The translations under genes were made by a program, and so were the position numbers. A DNA stretch of 18,066 bases from CAZDUS01 sp964508705 (GTDB lineage: Bacteria > Verrucomicrobiota > Kiritimatiellia > CAIKKV01 > CAITUY01), in NCBI GenBank assembly GCA_964508705.1, contig CAZDUS010000042.1, positions 1-18,066 of the forward strand. The letters are read 5' to 3'. The stretch's first letter is position 1. Every line of letters begins with the position of its first letter. This document shows positions 8,234 to 15,887 of the stretch, in pieces. The notes under the pieces were generated by a model, which saw only the letters and a program-made list of their open reading frames with translations, was not told the origin of the DNA and searched no databases.

Positions 8234-9160
8234 TTACACAGGGCTCATCTTAAATCCAACCAGTTCATCCGCCGGAGGAGTTTCATAATCCTGAACCCAT
8301 CCCTGCGAAAACCCCAGCCTCTCTACCGCCGCAACAACCGTCTGGTACTCATCTGCGGTCGGACGCCTGCCCCATGGCTCCCGTCCCACCGCATGATACG
8401 CAGGCGTATACTGCGACATTACACTTACCGAAATCTCTGTTCCTATGCTCGCCGCCAACCATTCCAGATTCGCCACGGCTTCTTCAGCCATCCCTGGCAA
8501 AACCAACAACCGGCAAATCGTTCCATTCCGGGCAATTCCTTCATTATCCATCTGCAGGGGCCCAACCTGCCGCCACATTTCCTCAAGCGCCAAACGCGCC
8601 GCAATCACATAATCCGAGCACCCGGATCCCGCCTGGGCCGACTCCGGCTTCGCGTATCGCAAATCCGTCAAGTACACAGCCACACGGCCATCCAACTCAC
8701 GCAAAACATCCACACTCTCAAAACCACTGGTGTTATACACCACCGGCAACCGAACACCCCGCGCTGCCGCCAAATCGAGCGCCTCCAAAATCCAGGGCAA
8801 CCACGGCGTAGGACTAACCCAGTTCCAATTATGCGCGCCCGATCTCGCCAACGTCACAAAAACATCAGCCAACTCATCCGCGCCATACGTACGTCCTTCA
8901 CCGCCATGACTCCAAGGATGATTCTGGCAAAAGATGCATCTTAACGTACAGCGACTAAAAAACACCGTTCCCGAACCACGAGTCCCGGAAATCGGTGGTT
9001 CCTCACCATGATGCAATCCATGCCGGAAAACCTGAACCTTGGATCCCGCCTTGCAGTACCCCAAGCCACCGGCCAGCCGGTCGACCCCGCATTTCCGAGG
9101 GCACAGGAAACACTGTCCCGGCGCAGATGTCAACCGATTCGAATGCACCTCTGGAATCAT
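8234..9160 (-). CDS. Radical SAM protein of the PflX / pyruvate formate-lyase activase-like family
   Basis: This 308-residue protein carries two cysteine clusters. The N-terminal one is CFLCPRKC (Cys17, 20, 24) with GYC at Cys36. The second is the radical SAM signature CTLRCIFC (Cys71, 75, 78), the CxxxCxxC that holds the [4Fe-4S] cluster cleaving S-adenosylmethionine. The double cluster and the YNTSGFE and SVMSQYTPAY segments match the COG1313/PflX group, named for resemblance to pyruvate formate-lyase activase; the physiological target is not established. Its ATG overlaps the EF-G-like stop as ATGA (9157-9160), and the GGAGGA just upstream lies inside that gene, so translation is probably coupled. 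No glycyl-radical enzyme is encoded in the window, so an activase role is not supported by context. Confidence 0.88.
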   Translation of the reverse strand: MIPEVHSNRLTSAPGQCFLCPRKCGVDRLAGGLGYCKAGSKVQVFRHGLHHGEEPPISGTRGSGTVFFSRCTLRCIFCQNHPWSHGGEGRTYGADELADVFVTLARSGAHNWNWVSPTPWLPWILEALDLAAARGVRLPVVYNTSGFESVDVLRELDGRVAVYLTDLRYAKPESAQAGSGCSDYVIAARLALEEMWRQVGPLQMDNEGIARNGTICRLLVLPGMAEEAVANLEWLAASIGTEISVSVMSQYTPAYHAVGREPWGRRPTADEYQTVVAAVERLGFSQGWVQDYETPPADELVGFKMSPV

Positions 9161-11190
9161 TCCTCCTCTTCTTTTACCTTTTCAGCCGCCGCAATCACCT
9201 TTTGCGCCACATTGCTCGGCACCACGTCATAGCGGAGAAATGCCATCTCGAAGGAACCGCGCCCCCCCGTCATACTGCGCAATTCCGCACAATAGGTGAA
9301 AAGTTCAGCCTGGGGAACCTCAGCCGTGATCAACTGCATGCCGTCAGCCGCATCCATGCCCACAATCCGGCCACGACGATGACTCATGTCCCCATTCACG
9401 TCGCCCAGGAAATGATCCGGAATCGTCACCTTGACCTGCATGATCGGCTCCAGCAGTACCGGTCTGGCTTTGCTCATCGCATCCCTGAACGCACGCCCAC
9501 CGGCAATTTTGAACGCGATTTCCGATGAATCAACATCATGATACGAACCGTCATAGACCGTGGACCTCACATTCACCACAGGGAACCCAGCCGTCGCCCC
9601 CCTAAGCATCCCTTCCACCACACCCTTCTGGACCGCCGGTACGAAATTATGGGGAATGGCTCCTCCAACGATGGCATCCACAAACCACTTGGTGTCACCT
9701 TCCGGCAAGGGGTCCACCCTCAAATACACATCACCATACTGACCGCGCCCGCCCGATTGTTTCTTGTGCTTGTAGTGCCCTTCCCCGTGCCCCGTCACCG
9801 TTTCCTTGTAAGGAACCTTGGGCGTGCTTAGCGTCACATCAACACCACTGCGTTTCTTCATGTGCTCAACCGCCACCGCCAGATGGGTATCGCCCATGCC
9901 GGAAAGAATCGTCTCATGCGTGTCGGTATTGCGCTCCACCCGGATCGTGGGATCCTCATCAGCCATGCGGTGTAACGCTGTCCCGATCTTATCCTCATCG
10001 CCCTGCGTCTTGGCGGTCACCGCGTACCACATGACCGGATTCGGGAAGCGGTACGGCGCCATCTTCACCTTCGTCCCGTTCTGGCATAGCGCGTCACCAA
10101 GCCCCGTAACCTTCAACTTGGCCACCGCCACGATATCACCAGCCTCGGCTTCCTCCACCGGTATCGTCTTCTTACCGTTAACTATGGAGAAATGCGCCAC
10201 GCGCTCCTTCTGCTCCTTGTTGACATTCATGATGTCCAGATCCGCCTTGAGCGTCCCGCCACACACATAAATGAAACTCATCTGCCCGATAAACGGATCA
10301 TTCACGGTGCGCCAGACAAACCCGACAAACGGTGCCTTGGGCGATGGATCAATAAGCTTGCCATCCGCATCCTTCAAGGGTCTTTCCATCGGCGACGGCA
10401 ACAAACGCGATATCCCGTCCATGATCTCGGAAACACCATTGTTCTTCAACGCCGCGCAGGCATAAACCGGTATCAGCTTGCGGCTCAACACAGCCGCCCT
10501 CAGGCCGTCCGCAATTTCAACAGGGCTCAGGGACTCACCCGCCAGATACTTTTCAATCAATGTATCGTTAGTCTCCGCCGCAAGTTCAACCAACTCGCCC
10601 TTCGACGTCTTGACTAGTTCCCGGATTGGTTCCGGGGCATCCGCGCTGGCCAGCACATCCACCAGCGTTGTGGTGCCGGGCAAAGGAATGACCATGGGCT
10701 CGCAACGGTGTCCCCACGACGCCTGAATCTCACCCAGCACTTTATCAAAGGACGCGTTCTCGCGATCAAGCCCGGTAATTATCACCGCGAGCGGCAAACC
10801 CAACTTTTCAGCCTGCTTCCATGCCCTCGTCGTTCCAACCTGTATGCCGGCCAAGGCATCGACAGTGATCAGCGCGGAACCCGCGATGCGGCTGGCTTGA
10901 ATCACCTGGCCAGAAAAATCGGCGTATCCGGGAGTGTCACAAAAAACGACATCCATCTTGCGGCCATCGGATGTCTTGTAAAAACCGGTGAAAGACTTTG
11001 CGTATATCGTGGTCTTGCGGGCTTTCTCCTCATCCGTGTAATCCCCCAGGCTTGATCCCTGATCAACCAACCCCTGCCGATCGGTCATTCCCATCTTGAA
11101 CAGCATCGCATCGGCCAATGTCGTCTTACCGCTCCCTGTGTGACCCATCAACACGAAGTTTCTAACGTCGTTAACAGCAATGTCCTTCAT
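9157..11190 (-). CDS. EF-G-2-like translational GTPase (elongation factor G paralogue)
   Basis: The 677-residue protein has all five EF-G domains but altered GTPase motifs. G1 is GHTGSGKT (16-23) instead of the usual GHIDAGKT. The switch I segment is ARKTTI (57-62) rather than RGITI. G3 is DTPGYADF (85-92), with Tyr89 where ordinary EF-G has the catalytic His. G4 is TGLD (139-142) rather than NKxD, and G5 is near ACAALK (244-249). Domain IV keeps KQSGGRGQYG (477-486), and domain V keeps GDVNGDMSHRRGRIVGM and LRSMTGGRG. These changes place it in the EF-G-2 / EF-G-like group, whose role beyond canonical elongation is unclear, so it is probably not the sole EF-G of the cell. The ATG at 11190 has AGGGGA upstream; a TTG at 11196 is also in frame. 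It heads the radical SAM-yebC-ruvCAB block. Confidence 0.93.
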   Translation of the reverse strand: MKDIAVNDVRNFVLMGHTGSGKTTLADAMLFKMGMTDRQGLVDQGSSLGDYTDEEKARKTTIYAKSFTGFYKTSDGRKMDVVFCDTPGYADFSGQVIQASRIAGSALITVDALAGIQVGTTRAWKQAEKLGLPLAVIITGLDRENASFDKVLGEIQASWGHRCEPMVIPLPGTTTLVDVLASADAPEPIRELVKTSKGELVELAAETNDTLIEKYLAGESLSPVEIADGLRAAVLSRKLIPVYACAALKNNGVSEIMDGISRLLPSPMERPLKDADGKLIDPSPKAPFVGFVWRTVNDPFIGQMSFIYVCGGTLKADLDIMNVNKEQKERVAHFSIVNGKKTIPVEEAEAGDIVAVAKLKVTGLGDALCQNGTKVKMAPYRFPNPVMWYAVTAKTQGDEDKIGTALHRMADEDPTIRVERNTDTHETILSGMGDTHLAVAVEHMKKRSGVDVTLSTPKVPYKETVTGHGEGHYKHKKQSGGRGQYGDVYLRVDPLPEGDTKWFVDAIVGGAIPHNFVPAVQKGVVEGMLRGATAGFPVVNVRSTVYDGSYHDVDSSEIAFKIAGGRAFRDAMSKARPVLLEPIMQVKVTIPDHFLGDVNGDMSHRRGRIVGMDAADGMQLITAEVPQAELFTYCAELRSMTGGRGSFEMAFLRYDVVPSNVAQKVIAAAEKVKEEEE

Positions 11191-11307
11191 TAGCAATCAT
11201 CCCCTGTTATACGGTCTCAACACAATCCGACACCCCCGACATCCATTTGACGGGAGCCGGAAAGAGAAATTTCTAACACAGAAACACAGGCTTCTTCACG
11301 CTATTTT

Positions 11308-13098
11308 TTAACTCGCGAATTGCATGTCATAAAGGCGTTTATAAAGCCCGTTCAGCGCCAGCAACTCATCATGGGTCCCCTGCTCCTTGATGCGCCCGCC
11401 GTCCAGCACGATAATCAGGTCACAACTGGCAATCGTCGAAAGGCGGTGCGCAATCGCAAACACCGTCCTGCCAGCCATCAATTCATGCAACGCCGACTGC
11501 ACCAAACGCTCCGACTCCGTGTCCAGCGCGCTTGTCGCCTCATCTAAAATCATGATCGGCGGATTCCGCAGGATCGCTCGCGCAATAGCCAGCCGCTGTT
11601 TCTGCCCCCCAGATAGTCTTACGCCAAGATCGCCAATTTTGGTTTCATACTGATCTGGCTGCTCCATGATGAAATCATGCGCGTTGGCCCGCTTTGCCGC
11701 CGCCACAATCTCCTCACGACTCGCCTCCCGCGATCCGTAGCAGATGTTGTTGGCTATCGTGTCGTTGAACAGAATAGTGTCCTGCGTCACGATGCCCATG
11801 AGATGCCGCAACGAACGCAATGTGTATTCCCGCACATCACGGCCATTAATCATCAAAGATCCACCAGTTACATCGTAAAACCGTGGCAGCAAATTAACCA
11901 ACGTGGTCTTCCCGGCTCCGGACCCTCCGACAATGGCAATCCTCTGCCCCGCCCTGACATCAAGGTAAACTCCTCCCAAAATCTGCCGATCCCCGTATGA
12001 GAACACAACGTCACGGAATTGAACCGTCTCGACCGAGGCTGGCGCTTTCACGACATCAACCCCGTCAACAACGTCAACCGGCGCGTCCAACACCTCAAAG
12101 ATCCGGTCAGCCGCCGACACCGCCTGCAGGATTTGAAGATGCATGCGACTCAACTTCTTGACCGGCTCATACAACATGAACAGCGCTCCGGCGTACGTCG
12201 TGAAATCGGCAAACGACATATGCATCGCCCGGACATAGATCAGAACCAAGCTAACACCGAGAGTCGCAATAAACACAATGACCGGTTCGACTGCCGCATT
12301 GGCTCGCGCCACTTTGATCACACGACGGAAAAACGCCATGTTCTGCTCGGCAAACCTACCCGTCTCGTAATCCTCCATCCCGAAGGCCTTTACCACCCGA
12401 ACCCCGGTTATCATCTCCTGAAGCACACTGACCAGATCAGCTATCCGCTTCTGAGCCTCTTTCGTGAACCGACGCACACGCTTCCCAAACAGGGCCACTG
12501 GAATAATACAAACTGGGAAAAGGACCAAACTGATGAAGGCGAGCCCAGGGTCTATCCAGATTAACGCCGCCACCGCTCCGATCAGGGTCAACGGCTGTTT
12601 TGCAAAATCCTCAACAACAACCGACACCGAGTTCTCAACAGCCAGAGTGTCGTTTGTCGTTCGCGACATCAACTCACCAGTCCGGCTCGTTACGAAATAC
12701 GAAAGCGACAATGTGTTCAACTGCTTGAACATCGCGTTACGCAGATCCATAACCACACGGGACCCCACCCACCGGATCTGATACCTACTCATATATTCCG
12801 CAAAACTTCGGATCAGCCCGACCAGCGGCAAAGCAAGTGCCGTCCAAACCACCACCTTCATCGACACATTGTCATCGTAAAATACAGGCAGTCCCTTTTT
12901 GAGAAAAGCCAGTATCCCGCCATTGGCCGCCGCATATAGCGCGCCAAACGCGATACCAACGGCTATGCGTCCCCAATACGGGCGGGTATAAAGAAAAAGA
13001 CGGCGATAAGTGCTACGGTCCTTTCCATAATTCCCCGCCTGTGCTTGCGTGACATCCGATGTCCCCGGCGATGCCTTACTGTTTTCGGTAACTTCCAT
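11308..13098 (-). CDS. MsbA-like ABC exporter (fused membrane and ATPase domains)
   Basis: This is a 596-residue half-transporter that would work as a homodimer in the inner membrane. Residues ~40-335 form a type 1 exporter membrane domain with hydrophobic segments near 44-66, 83-98, 170-205 and 272-310. Residues ~355-590 form the ATPase: Walker A GGSGAGKT (391-398), Q-loop Gln439 (GIVTQDTILF), signature LSGGQKQR (495-502), Walker B IMILDEATSALD (515-526) and His551 in AHRLST. The architecture matches lipid A flippase MsbA and many drug or lipid exporters; the lipid role is likely but not provable here. The start is uncertain: ATG at 13098 gives MEVTENSK, while an in-frame GTG at 13119 adds seven residues; neither has a well-spaced ribosome binding site. 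A 117-base gap separates it from the EF-G-like gene. Confidence 0.95.
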   Translation of the reverse strand: MEVTENSKASPGTSDVTQAQAGNYGKDRSTYRRLFLYTRPYWGRIAVGIAFGALYAAANGGILAFLKKGLPVFYDDNVSMKVVVWTALALPLVGLIRSFAEYMSRYQIRWVGSRVVMDLRNAMFKQLNTLSLSYFVTSRTGELMSRTTNDTLAVENSVSVVVEDFAKQPLTLIGAVAALIWIDPGLAFISLVLFPVCIIPVALFGKRVRRFTKEAQKRIADLVSVLQEMITGVRVVKAFGMEDYETGRFAEQNMAFFRRVIKVARANAAVEPVIVFIATLGVSLVLIYVRAMHMSFADFTTYAGALFMLYEPVKKLSRMHLQILQAVSAADRIFEVLDAPVDVVDGVDVVKAPASVETVQFRDVVFSYGDRQILGGVYLDVRAGQRIAIVGGSGAGKTTLVNLLPRFYDVTGGSLMINGRDVREYTLRSLRHLMGIVTQDTILFNDTIANNICYGSREASREEIVAAAKRANAHDFIMEQPDQYETKIGDLGVRLSGGQKQRLAIARAILRNPPIMILDEATSALDTESERLVQSALHELMAGRTVFAIAHRLSTIASCDLIIVLDGGRIKEQGTHDELLALNGLYKRLYDMQFAS

Positions 13099-13119
13099 AA
13101 GGTGCGGAGCATAACTCAC

Positions 13120-13321
13120 CTTTCAGCGAAAAGCAAATGGAGGGATCATGAAAGCGGTGCTTTGGGCGCACGTGTTTTGACGGCATTCAGAATGCTCAAT
13201 CTCGTAGGGGGCGTCGCTCTTGTCCAGCTTTGCAGGATGCCGACGGCCGTGGCTATTCCTAAGGATTACTAGGATCGCTCGTGAAATCCAGCCGGGCTTG
13301 GCACTGCAAACAAAGATCAGG
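13120..13321. other. Non-coding gap with several dyad symmetries
   Basis: These ~200 bases lie between the stop of the YedE-rhodanese gene and the start of the ABC exporter gene, both read leftward. They contain three perfect short dyads: GCATTC-A-GAATGC (13183-13195), ACGGCCGT (13243-13250) and TCCT-A-AGGA (13257-13265). Open frames crossing the gap on both strands overlap real genes and look like chance. No T-run terminator follows the YedE-rhodanese stop and no strong promoter faces the exporter. The symmetric, GC-rich character suggests a dispersed intergenic repeat or structured RNA, which cannot be confirmed from one copy. Confidence 0.4.
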
Positions 13322-15358
13322 CTATTTTGCTGGCACGGCCAATTTAGATTCGTCCACGACAGGCAGTTCCTGCCGCGTCGCCCACTCCGTCCAACCTCCA
13401 TCATACCACCGCACGTTGGGATAACCCAACAGATGCTTCAACACGAAGAAAGTCTGGCTCGCCTGATGACCTGTACGGCAGTGGACAATGATCTCCGTAT
13501 TGATCGATGGAATGATTTTTGCATACTCCGTCGCCAAAACATCCAGGGGCTTTAGCGTGGCAACCTTGTTGGATGCTGTGACGACATCCTCCGTGAACGG
13601 CCGGTTGATAGCGCCAGGTATATGTCCTGCCCGGGCCTCCTCAGACTTCTTGCCAGTAAAGAACTCAGCAGGACGGACATCCAGGATCACCGTGCCGGGC
13701 TTGCCGATGTTCGCCGCTACAATACGGTAATCTACAGTAAAATAGTCGGCGTTCCCTTTGGCTGGATATTGCGCCGGGTTCACAACCGGAAGTATCGCGT
13801 TCAGGAGGCGGCCTTCCAGTGCCCATTTGGCGTGGGTCCCGTTCAGAATGGCATAGCTGGCGTGTCCCAGCCGTTCAAGCGCCATTCCTGCAAGGGTGGC
13901 ATCGTGAAACTTGTCGCCTGAAACCAAGACAACCGTGTCCGTTGGCCGAATCCCGAGCAGAGAAAAATGCTCCGCCAGCATTGAAACCGGCAAAAGAACG
14001 GAGGGCACTCCCCCGATATTGCCACGAAGGCTCTCCACGTTCAGACTAATAGCCCCCGGAATGTGTGCTGTATTGTATTCAGGCTGGAGTCGCAGATCGA
14101 TGACTTTAACCGTGCTGGCTCCAATTTGAGCGGCCAGCCAGTCCGTCTCCACCAACGTCGGCCTAACCAATGCCGGCGCCGCCATAGTCACAACGTCCGA
14201 TCTAACCGCCGGGCCAGCCTCAGCAAAGAATTTACGCCAGACGTTGACACGGACCGTCTGGGATTCCGTCAGTGGTTCATGCCGTAGCGACACGGGCTTC
14301 AGACATCGATCACGGAATCCCTGCAAACCATCCGTTAGGATATATACATTGTTGAATCCCTGTCGTTGGAGCGAGTCCCTGGCTTGTGCAGGATGCGTCA
14401 TCCCGTTGGAGTAAAGCACAACCGTGCCCGAATTCTCATGAGGCTTCAAAGCCTCAGCTAGAGCCTCAATCGACACGTTGATAGCACCGCGAATATGGAA
14501 GGTATTAAACTCCGCTACCGGTCGGATGTCCACTACCACAAGACCGGGGTCCCCAGCCATCAGACGGTCAGCCAGTTCCTCAGGCTCAATATGGTCGCGC
14601 GCCTCTTCAACTGACACCATCAGAGCCTGTTCATCAAAAGCCATCACACCGCCAGTCTCGGTCTCTTGCAAAGGATCTTTTGACGTGACAGGAGAAATCA
14701 CAAACAAACCGGCGGCCAACGCAACTAGCGCGACGCTAAACGCCTTCAAAAAGGGCGATCCAAGATATGCGGAGCGTCCTGTGCTCGCCTTTTCGGCCCA
14801 TTCGGACAGCCAGAAGGCACCAACGGCGACTAACGTGAATGCCAGAATGCACACGTTGCGTGATATCCCCAGCGAGTCATACAACATCAGTACTCCACTA
14901 TCTCCTGCGGTGTAGAGTCCGCCAATTAGAGGGAATAGCTCGTTGAATAAAACACTGCCGCCTATCGTTCCGACCAGGAAGACAAGAGCGTCAATACGGC
15001 CTGCCGCCATGCCGGCCGCCGCAGTACCTGGACACCACCCCCCCATCACAAACCCTGCGCCGAACAATAGCCCGCCGACAATTTGCGCCCCGTAGATGGT
15101 TGGCATGAGAAATATCTGATCCATGCGAATCCATCCAACGGCCACAAGATAGGAAAGGCCAAGCATGGCTGTGACCAAAGCCGTAAACATCACCTTCACC
15201 ACGGCCATATCCTTGAAATAGAAAACCCCGGCCAGGCGGCGTGAACTACTGAAGCCTGCGCGTTCAAGCGCAAAGCCAAACCCAAACCCAATCAGCAGGG
15301 CCGCAAAAAGGGCCGTGGGTGTCCCGAGTGCATCGAGGCTGTATAGAGTGTTAGTCAT
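13322..15358 (-). CDS. YeeE/YedE-type sulfur transporter half fused to three rhodanese domains
   Basis: The 678-residue protein has ~6 hydrophobic segments in residues 13-223, then three rhodanese-like domains. The membrane part shows LERAGFSSSRRLAGVFYFKDM (31-51) and GGWCPGTAAAG (106-116; Cys109), hallmarks of the second half of YeeE/YedE thiosulfate or sulfur transporters. Rhodanese 1 (~255-350) has YSNGMTHPA (316-324) where the catalytic Cys loop should be. Rhodanese 2 (~400-515) has VSGDKFHDA (479-487), again without Cys. Rhodanese 3 (~535-665) has HCRTGHQAS with Cys627 and the typical WYDGGWTEW near its end, so only this one should accept sulfane sulfur. The last hydrophobic segment (~202-223) is preceded by Lys/Arg and followed by acidic residues, which places the rhodanese part in the periplasm. 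Its ATG overlaps the upstream half-transporter's stop by 8 bases. Confidence 0.92.
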   Translation of the reverse strand: MTNTLYSLDALGTPTALFAALLIGFGFGFALERAGFSSSRRLAGVFYFKDMAVVKVMFTALVTAMLGLSYLVAVGWIRMDQIFLMPTIYGAQIVGGLLFGAGFVMGGWCPGTAAAGMAAGRIDALVFLVGTIGGSVLFNELFPLIGGLYTAGDSGVLMLYDSLGISRNVCILAFTLVAVGAFWLSEWAEKASTGRSAYLGSPFLKAFSVALVALAAGLFVISPVTSKDPLQETETGGVMAFDEQALMVSVEEARDHIEPEELADRLMAGDPGLVVVDIRPVAEFNTFHIRGAINVSIEALAEALKPHENSGTVVLYSNGMTHPAQARDSLQRQGFNNVYILTDGLQGFRDRCLKPVSLRHEPLTESQTVRVNVWRKFFAEAGPAVRSDVVTMAAPALVRPTLVETDWLAAQIGASTVKVIDLRLQPEYNTAHIPGAISLNVESLRGNIGGVPSVLLPVSMLAEHFSLLGIRPTDTVVLVSGDKFHDATLAGMALERLGHASYAILNGTHAKWALEGRLLNAILPVVNPAQYPAKGNADYFTVDYRIVAANIGKPGTVILDVRPAEFFTGKKSEEARAGHIPGAINRPFTEDVVTASNKVATLKPLDVLATEYAKIIPSINTEIIVHCRTGHQASQTFFVLKHLLGYPNVRWYDGGWTEWATRQELPVVDESKLAVPAK

Positions 15359-15884
15359 TCCATTGCCTCCTCACAAACCATGCCATTGCATAACCACTGG
15401 CAAAAAGGCAGAGCATGAACACTATACTACCGGTGAGTAACAATGCCCCACCGCTCAAGGCTTGTCCCGAGGTACATCCTTGGGCCAGACGACTGGCGAA
15501 ACCTGCCAGCACCCCTCCTGCCAGGGCGAATCCAATACGCCGCTTTACCGATGATGAGGCCCCTCGTTCCACCTGCACTCGCAAACGGTTAGCCAACAAT
15601 GCCGAAAAAAGCGCCCCGATAAACGTGCCGGCAAACATGAACACAAGATAGTAGTTCATCGGCTTGGTGCCCCACTTGCCAAAGTAATCACTATTTAACG
15701 TATGGAGCGGCGAAACACACATGGAGGCCGAGGCGCCGATGCGGGCAATGCCGCCTGAGGCGCCAAGACCTGCGCCGAGGATCAAAAATGACCCAAGCAA
15801 CACAAGACCAAGCAGTATCCCCGCAAGATAGGGATTCGCATAGGGTGCGGGCTCAGTCCCGGGAGTATTAACTTTATTGTTCAT
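15351..15884 (-). CDS. YeeE/YedE-family sulfur transporter, first half
   Basis: This 177-residue inner-membrane protein has hydrophobic segments near 19-42, 76-98, 116-134 and 146-170. It carries RLAQGCTSGQALSGGALL (132-149; Cys137), the conserved motif of the first repeat of YeeE/YedE (DUF395) proteins, and another Cys at 56 in SMCVSP. Single-chain YeeE proteins of about 350 residues contain both repeats and use conserved cysteines to pass thiosulfate; here the repeats are on two polypeptides, as in some split transporters of this family. The partner half is the N-terminal part of the next gene, overlapping by 8 bases, so the two are probably made in equal amounts and assemble. It starts 3 bases after the stop of the upstream metallo-beta-lactamase/rhodanese gene. 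The substrate (thiosulfate, persulfide or another sulfane species) is not determined by sequence. Confidence 0.9.
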   Translation of the reverse strand: MNNKVNTPGTEPAPYANPYLAGILLGLVLLGSFLILGAGLGASGGIARIGASASMCVSPLHTLNSDYFGKWGTKPMNYYLVFMFAGTFIGALFSALLANRLRVQVERGASSSVKRRIGFALAGGVLAGFASRLAQGCTSGQALSGGALLLTGSIVFMLCLFASGYAMAWFVRRQWND

Positions 15885-15887
15885 AGA

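Noticed and set aside
13099..13119. GTG start at 13119 for the ABC exporter
   Set aside because: It is possible, but its upstream GAAAG abuts the codon without spacing. I kept the ATG at 13098 and noted the doubt.
13045..13404. Small open frames on both strands across the 13120-13321 gap (75 residues on +, 93 on -)
   Set aside because: Both overlap the well-supported neighbouring genes, lack ribosome binding sites and show no recognisable protein pattern.
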